Assembly: GCA_900469475.1 (NCBI GenBank)
Contig: UBXG01000010.1
Coordinates: 423,959-487,958 of the forward strand
Reading direction: 5' to 3'
From: Hyphomicrobiales bacterium
Lineage (GTDB): Bacteria; Pseudomonadota; Alphaproteobacteria; Rhizobiales; Rhizobiaceae
DNA: 64,000 nucleotides
Both the position numbers and the translations under genes were made by a program. The notes under the pieces are model-generated. The model saw only the letters and a program-made list of their open reading frames with translations. It made no database searches and had not been told where the DNA came from. Positions within the stretch are counted from its first letter, which is position 1. Each line of letters opens with the position of its first letter. Shown here piece after piece: positions 53,821 to 62,526 of the stretch.

Positions 53821-54657
53821 TCAGCCCAGCCGCAAAACCAGCACTCCGCCAGCAATAATGGCGCCGGCAATATAGCGCCAGATGCTGGACCGTTCCTTCA
53901 AAATGACGACGGATATCACCAAAGCGAAGAGGATCGAAGTCTCGCGCAAGGCGGCGACCATGGCGACCGGCGCCTTCGTCATCGCCCACAATGCCAACCC
54001 GTAGGAAGCGATCGAGCCGCCTCCGCCAATAAGCCCGCGCCACCAATTATAGCGGACGTGGGCGGCGACGGCATTGAGGCCGCGTTGCGATATTGCCCAG
54101 GCGAATAGGAGGATGGGCGGCAGGAGCGCCATCCATAGGGTATAGGATATCGAATTGCCCGACGCCCGCGCACCGATACCGTCGACATAGGTGTAGGTCG
54201 CGATAACAACGGCATTGGCAAGGGCCAGGACGATCGCCCGGCGGCTGCCCTTTCGGGCCTCGAAGGCAAGCGTCAATATGCCGGCGCAGATGGTCATGGT
54301 TCCGATCAATGCGCCGCCCGAAAGAGTTTCCTTCAGGATGAAACTGCTTGTCGAGACGATGATGAGGGGGGCTACACCGCGCATCAGCGGATAGACCAGC
54401 CCGATATCGCCGGCACGATAGGCTGCCGCCACAAGCTGGAAATAGGCAAATTGCAGGATGGCCGAAGCCCCGATGAAAGGCCAGGCGGCTGAGGCCGGCA
54501 AAGGCAGAAATGGCAACAGGGGAAGGGCCGCAGCTGCGCCGCCTGCCGAGACCAGTGCCGCATCGAGCGATTTATCGGTTCCCGCCTTGATGATCGCGTT
54601 CCACGTCGCATGCAGCAGGGCGCCGAAAAGGACGAGCGCGATAACGTCGAGAGACAC
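53821..54657 (-). CDS. EamA/DMT-superfamily transporter (second)
   Basis: A 278-residue protein with ten hydrophobic segments in two EamA repeats. GTG 54657 gives a start directly at the first helix (SLDVIALVLFGALLHATWNAI), preceded by GCGAGG. An in-frame ATG at 54831 would add 58 residues (MEHNENATPNAGY...) of unclear origin; that longer version cannot be excluded. It is the first gene left of the AT-rich gap. Confidence 0.78.
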   Translation of the reverse strand: MSLDVIALVLFGALLHATWNAIIKAGTDKSLDAALVSAGGAAAALPLLPFLPLPASAAWPFIGASAILQFAYFQLVAAAYRAGDIGLVYPLMRGVAPLIIVSTSSFILKETLSGGALIGTMTICAGILTLAFEARKGSRRAIVLALANAVVIATYTYVDGIGARASGNSISYTLWMALLPPILLFAWAISQRGLNAVAAHVRYNWWRGLIGGGGSIASYGLALWAMTKAPVAMVAALRETSILFALVISVVILKERSSIWRYIAGAIIAGGVLVLRLG

Positions 54658-54831
54658 GGAAAACCTCGCGATTTGCAGGCGCAGGGCAGCGCTTGGCATT
54701 TTGTGGGAATGCGGCTTCCATATGATCCGCAATACATCGAAAAGCAACGAAATATCGGCAACTTTGAAGGCTTGTTCCACCTGCGGTGATCGATAGCCGG
54801 CATTGGGAGTCGCGTTCTCGTTGTGTTCCAT

Positions 54832-55520
54832 ATTGTTTGCGTTGATATTATAAATAACTAATTTATTAGAGTATGAAGCGCGAACAAATATCGCATGTCC
54901 TGTGAACGCGGGAGTAGCATTAGACGCTTCTTACTTAAAAACGACAGAGCGCGTCGGACGGTCGCGCCGCTGCTTATCGTCAGGAACAATGGTGTTCGCC
55001 ATAAGATTGCCGTTTGGCGGTCCGCGCCACCGTAAATTCTCGCATGAGCGAGGATGGATAATTCTGCAGCAGTTGAAAAATATTACAGTTAATAGCTGCT
55101 ATCACCAATCAGAGTCGATAAAAATCGCCTATATTCCAAGTATAGGATCGAGAAGCGGACAATTTTCTACATATCTCATTGCGCGAGTTCGAAAATTATT
55201 CTGTGGAGAACTTATGAAGTATGTAGATGTTCCATGTTCGCAATCGGTTCTCATGTGAATTCATTATTCATGCGTATTTTCTAAATCACATGTGAATAAA
55301 CAGAGAACAAAGATTGCATTTCCTGAGAACGCAACTTTCCGGGCGCACAAAAGTGACTAAAAGCGCTTTGAAGAATGACCTCCGGACAGCCTCACGGAAA
55401 ATACGAGGATGCCTATAGTGCCGAAAGTGCACAGTGCCGATCACAATCATAGATTGTGATCGGTGGTCATCGCGACGAGCGCATGAATCGTCCACCACAT
55501 CCCGTTCGGGCATACTTTGA
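54832..55520. other. AT-rich non-coding gap
   Basis: About 690 bases, visibly richer in A and T than the flanking genes. Two open frames (54902-55258 forward, 118 codons; 55286-55513 reverse, 75 codons) have atypical composition and no convincing ribosome site, so I do not call them. A perfect hairpin lies at 55437-55463. Confidence 0.6.
55437..55463. repeat. Perfect 11-bp inverted repeat in the AT-rich gap
   Basis: CCGATCACAAT (55437-55447) and ATTGTGATCGG (55453-55463) are exact reverse complements with a 5-base loop and no T run. It lies about 60 bases beyond the 3' end of the secreted-protein gene that ends at 55521, so it may end that transcript. A regulator site or transfer remnant is also possible. 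Confidence 0.45.
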
Positions 55521-55847
55521 TCAGCGCCGGAAAATCAAATCGTCGTCATCCAGATCGGTCGTCGGGCGGCATATATAAACCGGGCACGAGGCCCGATCTT
55601 TGGTGGGCAGATAGTCCTGATAGGCATAAAAGCCCTGGTCGCACGCTCCGCTGTCGGCGACATAGCGATCATAGAGCGTCATTTTCGGCGTTCTCTTGGC
55701 AGGATAGCGCATAATGACCGCGCGCTCCCGGTTGATGACAGTCCTCGCTTCGGCGCAGGTCATGGACATGGAATTGTAGCGCGAGATAGCTAGGGCTGGC
55801 GTTGCGACCGATGTAACGAGCAGGCCGAGCAGGATGATTTTTTTCAT
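55521..55847 (-). CDS. Small secreted protein of unknown function
   Basis: A 108-residue precursor with a signal peptide (MKKIILLGLLVTSVATPALA) cleaved near residue 20. The mature part has four cysteines (CAEARTVI, CDQGFYAYQDY, CPVYIC). The family is not recognised, but similar small Cys-containing exported proteins recur in rhizobia. It is divergent from the CoA-binding gene. Confidence 0.75.
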   Translation of the reverse strand: MKKIILLGLLVTSVATPALAISRYNSMSMTCAEARTVINRERAVIMRYPAKRTPKMTLYDRYVADSGACDQGFYAYQDYLPTKDRASCPVYICRPTTDLDDDDLIFRR

Positions 55848-55956
55848 CTGAGTAATCCTCCCTGAAGTTGCTATAATATACTATACGCAGAGACCGCCAT
55901 TGCGGTTTCCGTATTTATGGCAAAACGCAAGTGTGATCGGAGCGGGAGGCTTCGTG

Positions 55957-56385
55957 ATGAACCACGACAGTTATGACGATTCCTATATAGCCGATATCCT
56001 CTTGTCCGTGAGGACCATCGCGCTCGTCGGCGCTTCGCCCAATCCCGCACGTCCGAGCAACGGCGTGATGGCCTATCTTTTGAACAGGGGCTATCGCGTC
56101 ATCCCCGTCAATCCCGGGCAGTCCGGCAAGGAAATTCTGGGGCAGTGGGTCTATGCGCGTCTGGCCGATATCCCCGAGCCCGTGGATATGGTCGATGTTT
56201 TTCGGGCGCCCGAATATCTCCGATCGGTGGTCGAGGAGACGATCATGATCGAGCCGCGGCCGCCGGTCATCTGGGGGCAGCTCGGCGTGCGCGACGACGC
56301 CGCCGCGGCACGAGCGGAGGCGGCGGGCGTAAGGGTCGTGATGGATCGTTGCCCGGCCATCGAATATCCGCGCCTGGTCGCCTGA
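55957..56385 (+). CDS. CoA-binding domain protein (YccU-like)
   Basis: A 142-residue Rossmann-fold protein with the CoA-binding signature (TIALVGASPNPARPSNGVM, then LNRGYRVIPVNPG) and VIWGQLGVRDD. It binds CoA or related nucleotides in characterised members, with unknown role. ATG 55957 follows GGGAGG. Upstream of the sulfhydrylase gene on the same strand but about 168 bases away. Confidence 0.9.
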   Translation: MNHDSYDDSYIADILLSVRTIALVGASPNPARPSNGVMAYLLNRGYRVIPVNPGQSGKEILGQWVYARLADIPEPVDMVDVFRAPEYLRSVVEETIMIEPRPPVIWGQLGVRDDAAAARAEAAGVRVVMDRCPAIEYPRLVA

Positions 56386-56553
56386 TCGAGATCACAGGGG
56401 ATCGACGGCATCCGGCCGTTTATCGCGCGATCTCACCGAAAGATGGCAAGTTTTTTCCGCGAGCCGAAAAGCACGGCAAAGTTCGCGGTTAACTTTCATA
56501 TGCCAGGCGTTATGCTTTTCCCGTTACGAACAAAATCCGGCGGGAGGAAAGAT

Positions 56554-57837
56554 ATGCCAGCAAACAACCCAGGTTTCGACACGCTTGCAATCCATGCCGG
56601 CGCGCAGCCGGATCCGGCGACAGGCGCGCGCGCGACGCCGATCTACCAGACGACATCCTTCGTCTTTCAGGATGCGGATCATGCAGCCGCGCTGTTCGGA
56701 TTGCAGCAATTCGGCAATATCTATACCCGCATCATGAACCCGACCCAGGCCGTGCTGGAAGAGCGGGTGGCTGCCCTCGAAGGTGGCACTGCGGCTCTGG
56801 CCGTCGCCTCCGGTCATGCCGCGCAGCTCCTCATCTTCCATGCCATCATGCAGCCGGGCGACAATTTCGTCGCGGCCAAACGGCTTTATGGCGGTTCGGT
56901 CAATCAGTTCGGACAATCCTTCAAGAGTTTCGACTGGCGGGTCCGCTGGGCCGATTCCGCCGATCCTGCGACCTTCGAAGCGCAGATCGACAGTCACACC
57001 CGCGCCGTCTTTATCGAAAGCCTTGCCAATCCCGGCGGCACCTTTGTCGATATAGCCGCAATCGCGGCCATCGCGCACAAGCATGGCCTACCGTTGATCG
57101 TCGACAATACTCTCGCAAGCCCCTATCTCATCCGACCGCTGGAGCATGGCGCCGATATCGTCGTGCATTCCCTAACGAAGTTCCTCGGCGGCCACGGCAA
57201 TTCCATGGGCGGCATCATCGTCGATGGCGGCACTTTCGACTGGTCCGCCTCGGGTAATTATCCCATGCTGTCTTCCCCGCGGCCGGAATATAACGGCATC
57301 GTGCTGCATGCGACCTTCGGCAATTTCGCTTTCGCCATTGCCTGCCGCGTGCTGGGCCTGCGCGATCTCGGGCCGGCCATCTCGCCGTTCAATGCCTTTC
57401 TGATCCTGACGGGCATCGAAACGCTGCCGCTGCGGATGCAGCGCCATTCCGACAATGCGGCTGCCGTTGCGCGCTGGCTGAAGGGGCAGGAGAAGGTGGC
57501 ATGGGTCAATTATGCCGGCCTTGAGGAAGATCCCAACCACCCGCTGCAGCAGCGTTACTCGCCGAAGGGCGCTGGCTCCGTCTTCACCTTTGGTCTGAAG
57601 GGGGGATATGAAGCGGGCAAGGGGCTGGTCGAAGGCCTGGAGCTGTTCTCGCATCTTGCCAATATTGGCGACACGCGCTCGCTCGTCATCCATCCTGCCT
57701 CGACCACGCACAAGCAGCTGAGCGACGAACAGAAGGTCGCAGCCGGAGCCGGCCCGGATGTGGTGCGCCTCTCCATCGGTATCGAGGACGTCAAGGATAT
57801 CATCGCCGATCTGGAGCAGGCATTGGCGAAAATCTGA
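56554..57837 (+). CDS. metY: O-acetylhomoserine sulfhydrylase / aminocarboxypropyltransferase
   Basis: Makes homocysteine from O-acetylhomoserine and sulfide (direct sulfhydrylation). The 427-residue PLP enzyme has K209 in SLTKFLGGHGNSMGG and the N-terminal FDTLAIHAGAQPDPATGARA typical of the family. ATG 56554 follows GGGAGG. I looked for a SAM-II riboswitch in the 168-base leader, as alphaproteobacterial met genes often have one, and did not find a convincing one. Confidence 0.92.
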   Translation: MPANNPGFDTLAIHAGAQPDPATGARATPIYQTTSFVFQDADHAAALFGLQQFGNIYTRIMNPTQAVLEERVAALEGGTAALAVASGHAAQLLIFHAIMQPGDNFVAAKRLYGGSVNQFGQSFKSFDWRVRWADSADPATFEAQIDSHTRAVFIESLANPGGTFVDIAAIAAIAHKHGLPLIVDNTLASPYLIRPLEHGADIVVHSLTKFLGGHGNSMGGIIVDGGTFDWSASGNYPMLSSPRPEYNGIVLHATFGNFAFAIACRVLGLRDLGPAISPFNAFLILTGIETLPLRMQRHSDNAAAVARWLKGQEKVAWVNYAGLEEDPNHPLQQRYSPKGAGSVFTFGLKGGYEAGKGLVEGLELFSHLANIGDTRSLVIHPASTTHKQLSDEQKVAAGAGPDVVRLSIGIEDVKDIIADLEQALAKI

Positions 57838-57977
57838 GGACGGCACCGGCAGGAAGCCGAAAAAGCAGCAGGGGTTCTTTGATCTCGGCGAATTTCATGT
57901 TTGTCTCGGTCTGCGCTCGCCGATTGGCGGTCGCGGATATTTTTTGATGTGGCGAACGTGACCGACGGGGGATCTGG

Positions 57978-58322
57978 GTGGCAGGCTATGTGCAACTGAA
58001 TGTCGATGACGTTGAGCCCGAGCTCGGAGCGCCCGCAGCGGATCGTCTCATTTCGGGAGCTCCGATCTTCCGAACGTGGAACATGGATGAGGCCGACGGC
58101 GGCCTCTATGCCGGTATCTGGGAAGCAACGCCGGGCAAATGGAGGGTCGTCTACGACGAATGGGAATATTTCCATATCCTCTCCGGTTATTCTATTGTGA
58201 CGGGTGAGGATGGGAAGGCCTTCCATCTGCGTGCAGGCGACCGTCTTATCTTGAGGCCGGGCTTCAAGGGGACCTGGGAAGTTATTGAAACGACTCGCAA
58301 GGATTACGTGATCCGTCTCTGA
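57978..58322 (+). CDS. Cupin-domain protein (DUF861-like)
   Basis: A 114-residue cupin_3 protein: WEATPGKWRVVYDEWEYFHILSGYS and LRAGDRLILRPGFKGTWEVIE are the two family blocks, similar to (S)-ureidoglycine aminohydrolase-type cupins. Start is GTG 57978; the ribosome site is GGGG a few bases before. Possibly co-transcribed with the sulfhydrylase gene 140 bases upstream; no functional link is known. Confidence 0.82.
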   Translation: MAGYVQLNVDDVEPELGAPAADRLISGAPIFRTWNMDEADGGLYAGIWEATPGKWRVVYDEWEYFHILSGYSIVTGEDGKAFHLRAGDRLILRPGFKGTWEVIETTRKDYVIRL

Positions 58323-58421
58323 CGATGCTCTTGAATCAGAACATGAAGTTCGCGTTCATGCGCCCTTTGGCGCAGCTTGATTCACGCCGTTCCGCAACGG
58401 CCGCAATGATTGCCGCAGGTT

Positions 58422-58461
58422 GTGTCACTGCCGCTTCATTAAACTGTCATCAAACTGAAAC
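58422..58461 (+). promoter_or_regulatory. Extended Pho box upstream of pstS
   Basis: CTGTCAT (58444-58450) and CTGAAAC (58455-58461), 11 bases apart, make a standard PhoB box (seven-base repeats with four-base spacers). Two weaker repeats in the same 11-base phase, GTGTCAC (58422) and GCTTCAT (58433), extend it. A TTTAGA-like -10 element follows. Control by PhoB is expected: strong induction by phosphate limitation. Confidence 0.8.
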
Positions 58462-58586
58462 AATGCGTCTTTAGAGCCAAGGCTGTCGCCGGGAGATTTC
58501 AGGCGGGGAGGTTCGTTTACCATGGCAAGCCTCGCGCCGGTCTTCTGCTCGCCATCCTTTCATTCACTTGAGGAAGTGAGTCTATT

Positions 58587-59612
58587 ATGCTTAACCTGAA
58601 ACTCCGTTCGCTTTGCCTGACTGCAGGCCTTATCGCGGCTATGTCCGCTTCGGCCTCCGCTGCCGACATCACGGGCGCTGGCTCGAGCTTCATTGCACCG
58701 GTTCTCTCCAAGTGGGCCGAAGGCTACAAGGCTGCGACGAACAACGTCGTCAACTACCAGTCGGTCGGTTCGGGCGCCGGCATCAAGCAGCTCCTCGACA
58801 AGACCATCGTATTCGGCGCTTCGGACAAGCCGATGAGCGATGCCGACCTCGAGAAGAACGGCATTGCCCAGTTCCCGATGATCTCCGGCGGTATCGTCGT
58901 TTCCTATAACGTCGAAGGCGTAAAGCCGGGCGAACTCGTTCTGGACGGCAAGACGCTGGCCGACATCTTCCTCGGCAAGATCGCCAAGTGGGACGATGCA
59001 GCCATCAAGGCTCTCAACCCGGACGTGAAGCTGCCTTCCACGGCGATCTCGGTTGTTTACCGCGCCGACAGCTCGGGCACGACCTTCAACTTCACCGACT
59101 ACCTGGCGAAGGTTTCGCCGGAGTGGAAGGAAAAGGTTGGCTCGAACACGGCTGTTGAATGGCCGGTCGGCTTCGGCGCCAAGGGCTCGGAAGGCGTTTC
59201 CACCACCGTCAACCAGACGGCTGGCTCGATCTCTTACGTTGAATATTCCTATGTCGTCGCCAACCACATCGGTTTCGCGAAGATGAAAAACTCTGCCGGC
59301 AAGGTTATCGAGCCGAGCCTGGAAACCTTCAAGGCTGCCGCTTCCAACGCCGATTGGGCCAAGGCCAAGAACTTCAACCTGATCATCACCAATCAGCCGG
59401 GCGAAAAGAGCTGGCCGATTGCCGCTTCGACCTGGGTTCTGCTCTACAAGAAGCCGGCTGATGCTGCTAAGAACGAAGAAGCACTGAAGTTCTTCAAGTG
59501 GTCCTATGAGCACGGCCAGAAGGACGCGACCGCGCTGTCTTATCTTGCGGTCCCGGATAATGTTGTCGAGATCGTCGAGAAGTCTTGGAAGACGGACTTC
59601 GGCACGAAGTAA
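58587..59612 (+). CDS. pstS: Phosphate ABC transporter substrate-binding protein
   Basis: A 341-residue periplasmic phosphate-binding protein with a signal peptide (cleavage after ASA near residue 25) and the ADITGAGSSFIAPVL phosphate-binding start. Contains SVGSGAGIKQL and RADSSGTTFNFTDYL of the family. GAGGAAG lies before the ATG. It leads the operon behind a Pho box. Confidence 0.96.
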   Translation: MLNLKLRSLCLTAGLIAAMSASASAADITGAGSSFIAPVLSKWAEGYKAATNNVVNYQSVGSGAGIKQLLDKTIVFGASDKPMSDADLEKNGIAQFPMISGGIVVSYNVEGVKPGELVLDGKTLADIFLGKIAKWDDAAIKALNPDVKLPSTAISVVYRADSSGTTFNFTDYLAKVSPEWKEKVGSNTAVEWPVGFGAKGSEGVSTTVNQTAGSISYVEYSYVVANHIGFAKMKNSAGKVIEPSLETFKAAASNADWAKAKNFNLIITNQPGEKSWPIAASTWVLLYKKPADAAKNEEALKFFKWSYEHGQKDATALSYLAVPDNVVEIVEKSWKTDFGTK

Positions 59613-59635
59613 TTTGTGCTAGGCGAAAAAGTTGC

Positions 59636-59668
59636 GGCGGACAGGGTATTTCCCTGTCCGCCTTTCGT
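59636..59668 (+). promoter_or_regulatory. Hairpin between pstS and pstC
   Basis: GGCGGACAGGG (59636-59646) and CCCTGTCCGCC (59652-59662) are perfect 11-bp arms with a 5-base loop, followed by TTTCG. It would slow or partly stop transcription and protect the pstS 3' end, giving more PstS than PstCAB, as expected for a binding protein. Confidence 0.7.
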
Positions 59669-59688
59669 GACAGGACAAGGGGAAATCG

Positions 59689-60660
59689 ATGGCTGACGCG
59701 ACTCAGATGGCTGGCTTCCAGGCTGTGAATACCTCCGCCGCGACCAGAAAATTCCGGATACAGGATCGGATTTTCTATTTCATGACGCTTGGCTCGGCTA
59801 TTCTTGTCGTGCTTCTGCTGCTGGCAATCCTCGTGGTTCTTGTCATCGATGCCTTACCCACATTTCAGACCTTTGGCTTGTCGTTCCTTTGGGGCACCAA
59901 GTGGAGCGCGCCGGCCGATATTTATGGCGCCGTCCCTGCCGTAGTCGGTACGTTGGTGAGTTCGTTCATCGCCATGTTGATTGCCGTTCCCCTGGGCATC
60001 GGCATCGCCATCTTCCTCACGGAACTTTGCCCCGGCAGCCTGCGCCGTCCCATCAGCACGGCCATCGAGCTTCTGGCGGGCGTTCCCTCCATTATCTATG
60101 GCATCGTCGGCCTGTTCATTCTTGTGCCGCTGATGCAGAACAATATCCTGCCTTTCCTGATGGCGACTGTAGGCCAGGTGCCGGTGATCGGCCTGCTGTT
60201 CCAGCCGCCGGCGCCGGGCGTCGGCCTGCTGACGGCAAGCCTCGTGCTGGCCGTCATGATCCTGCCGTTCATCACCGCGATCTCCCGCGACGTGTTCAGC
60301 ACCGTGCCGCCGATGCTGCGCGAATCCGCCTACGGTATGGGCATGACCACATGGGAAGTGGCTCGTCACATCCTGATTCCCTATACACGCCGTGGCCTCG
60401 TCGGCGGCATCATGCTCGGCCTCGGCCGCGCGCTCGGCGAAACCATGGCCGTCACCTTCGTTATCGGCTCGGTGAGCCGTCTGCAATCGTCGATCATCTC
60501 GCCGTCCACCACCATTTCCGCCCAGATCGCGAACAATTTCGGCGATGCCGACGGTCTGCAATTGTCGAGCCTGATTGCGCTCGGCCTGCTCCTGTTCGTC
60601 CTTTCCTTCTGCGTGCTTGCGCTGGCGAGGTGGATGATCGGCCGCGGCGACGCGCACTGA
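59689..60660 (+). CDS. pstC: Phosphate ABC transporter permease PstC
   Basis: A 323-residue inner-membrane permease with about six TM segments and the permease EAA-type loop (ESAYGMGMTTWEVARHILIPYTRRGLVGG). The length matches E. coli PstC (about 319), not the long (about 490 residue) type seen in some rhizobial pst operons. GGGGAAATCG precedes the ATG. Confidence 0.95.
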   Translation: MADATQMAGFQAVNTSAATRKFRIQDRIFYFMTLGSAILVVLLLLAILVVLVIDALPTFQTFGLSFLWGTKWSAPADIYGAVPAVVGTLVSSFIAMLIAVPLGIGIAIFLTELCPGSLRRPISTAIELLAGVPSIIYGIVGLFILVPLMQNNILPFLMATVGQVPVIGLLFQPPAPGVGLLTASLVLAVMILPFITAISRDVFSTVPPMLRESAYGMGMTTWEVARHILIPYTRRGLVGGIMLGLGRALGETMAVTFVIGSVSRLQSSIISPSTTISAQIANNFGDADGLQLSSLIALGLLLFVLSFCVLALARWMIGRGDAH

Positions 60661-60671
60661 GGAAAAAAACC

Positions 60672-61523
60672 ATGGACAATGCAATTCGTCAGAACCTCGT
60701 GTCGAGGCGTTATGGGAAGAACCGGGTGATGATGGTCTTGTGCTTCATCGCGGCCGTCCTCGGCATCTTCTTTCTCAGCGTGATCCTTGCGACCCTGCTT
60801 TATCGCGGCATATCGGCGCTCAGCCTCGACGTGTTCACTATGTCGATCCCAGCCCAGGGCTCGCGCGGCGGTCTGATCAACGCGATCTACGGCACCGTGC
60901 TGGTCACGGGTCTCGCGATCGTGATCGCCGCGCCGATCGGCATTCTTGCCGCCACCTATCTTGTGGAATATGCCAACGGCAGCAAACTTGCCGAGGCTGC
61001 CAAGTTCCTCAACGACATCTTGCTGTCCGCGCCCTCGATCATCATCGGGGTGTTCGTTTACGGCGCGGTGGTCGTGCCCATGCATGGCAACTCCGCTATC
61101 GCGGGCATCCTTGCGCTGGCGCTGATCGCGCTTCCGGTCGTCAACCGCACGACACAGGACATGCTGTTGCTGGTGCCAAACGCGCTTCGTGAGGCGACTG
61201 CAGCGCTCGGCGCTCCGCGCTGGAAATCCATGATGATGGTGGTTTACCGTTCCGCCTGGACCGGCATCCTCACCGGCATCCTGCTGGCCGTCGCCCGCAT
61301 CAGCGGCGAAACCGCGCCATTGCTCTTTACGGCCGGTTACAGCAAATTCATGAATACAGACCTGACCGGTCCGATCGCCACGCTGCCGGTTGCGATCAAT
61401 ACTCTTGCCGCCGATGCCGGTGAGGATCTCAAACAACTTGCCTGGGCGGGCGCGCTGATTATCACCGTTGCTATCCTTGCGCTTAACATCCTTGCCCGTG
61501 TCTTGAGTGGGCGCCGCCAGTGA
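60672..61523 (+). CDS. pstA: Phosphate ABC transporter permease PstA
   Basis: A 283-residue six-TM permease with the loop REATAALGAPRWKSMMMVVYRSAWTGILTG and SGETAPLLFTAGYS. ATG 60672, 12 bases after the pstC stop. It is also of the short, E. coli-like length (296 in E. coli). Its stop overlaps a GTG that could start pstB. Confidence 0.94.
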   Translation: MDNAIRQNLVSRRYGKNRVMMVLCFIAAVLGIFFLSVILATLLYRGISALSLDVFTMSIPAQGSRGGLINAIYGTVLVTGLAIVIAAPIGILAATYLVEYANGSKLAEAAKFLNDILLSAPSIIIGVFVYGAVVVPMHGNSAIAGILALALIALPVVNRTTQDMLLLVPNALREATAALGAPRWKSMMMVVYRSAWTGILTGILLAVARISGETAPLLFTAGYSKFMNTDLTGPIATLPVAINTLAADAGEDLKQLAWAGALIITVAILALNILARVLSGRRQ

Positions 61524-61552
61524 CGCAGCCGCCGAACGATAGGAATGAGACC

Positions 61553-62386
61553 ATGAACATGAGCGACAGCAATTTCCAGAGCGTCAACGCACAGCCGGGG
61601 AAGGATGCTGCTTCCCAGTCGGATCTCGGCCTGGCGAAACTTGAGGTGAAGAACCTCGATTTCACCTATCAGAACGGCCATCGCGTTCTGAAGAGCGTGA
61701 ATATGAACATCCGCAAAAACGCGGTCACCGCCTTCATCGGCCCTTCGGGCTGCGGCAAGTCCACGTTGCTGCGCACCTTTAACCGCATGTACGATCTCTA
61801 TCCCGGGCAAACGGTTGCGGGCGAGATTCTGCTGGATGGCCGCAATATCCTCACCAAGGACGTCGATCTGAACGATCTGCGCGCCAAGGTCGGCATGGTG
61901 TTCCAGAAGCCAACGCCGTTCCCCATGTCGATCTATGAGAACGTCGCTTTCGGCATCCGCCTCTACGAGAAGGTCTCCAAGTCGGAAATGGACGCCCGCG
62001 TCGAAGCGGCGCTGACGGAAACGGCGCTGTGGAGCGAAGTCAAGGACAAGCTGCACCAGAGCGGACTTGGCCTTTCCGGTGGACAGCAGCAGCGCCTCTG
62101 CATCGCTCGCGCCATTGCCATTCGTCCCGAAGTCCTGCTGCTCGATGAACCGACCTCGGCTCTGGACCCGATCTCGACCGCTAAGGTCGAAGAACTCGTG
62201 TCGCAGCTGAAGGGCGACTTCACCATCGTTATCGTCACGCACAACATGCAGCAGGCGAGCCGTATCTCCGACAGCACTGCCTTCATGTATCTTGGTGAGT
62301 TGATCGAATACGGCCAGACCGAGCAGATCTTCCAGGCGCCGAAGGTCAAGCGCACGGAAGACTACATCACCGGTCGTTACGGCTGA
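61553..62386 (+). CDS. pstB: Phosphate ABC transporter ATP-binding protein
   Basis: A 277-residue ATPase: Walker A GPSGCGKST, Q-loop FQKPTPFPMS, signature LSGGQQQR and Walker B LLLDEPTSALDP. ATG 61553 is chosen, after AGGAATGAG; GTG 61520, overlapping the pstA stop, is the alternative and would add an 11-residue extension. It ends the operon: a terminator follows 29 bases later and phoU is not next. Confidence 0.95.
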   Translation: MNMSDSNFQSVNAQPGKDAASQSDLGLAKLEVKNLDFTYQNGHRVLKSVNMNIRKNAVTAFIGPSGCGKSTLLRTFNRMYDLYPGQTVAGEILLDGRNILTKDVDLNDLRAKVGMVFQKPTPFPMSIYENVAFGIRLYEKVSKSEMDARVEAALTETALWSEVKDKLHQSGLGLSGGQQQRLCIARAIAIRPEVLLLDEPTSALDPISTAKVEELVSQLKGDFTIVIVTHNMQQASRISDSTAFMYLGELIEYGQTEQIFQAPKVKRTEDYITGRYG

Positions 62387-62414
62387 TATGGCCGAACCTT
62401 GCCTCACACTTTAC

Positions 62415-62441
62415 AAGGCGCGCTGCTAAAGCGCGCCTTTT
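62415..62441 (+). terminator. Rho-independent terminator after pstB
   Basis: AAGGCGCGCT and AGCGCGCCTT arms form a 10-bp stem with a short loop, followed by TTTT. It ends the pst operon; the convergent GGDEF gene ends at 62527. Confidence 0.9.
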
Positions 62442-62526
62442 GCATTTTTGGATAATTGCCTTGTCTGGTGGCCGCGCCACTCCGTCTGTTCAAGGCCTAT
62501 GGCTGACGGATTACCGAACAAGCCGG

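Noticed and set aside
54902..55258. 118-codon forward frame in the AT-rich gap
   Set aside because: Atypical composition, no domain and no clear ribosome site; a real small gene cannot be fully excluded but is not supported.
56386..56553. Possible SAM-II riboswitch before the sulfhydrylase gene
   Set aside because: The conserved pseudoknot core of SAM-II was not recognisable; a covariance search would be decisive.
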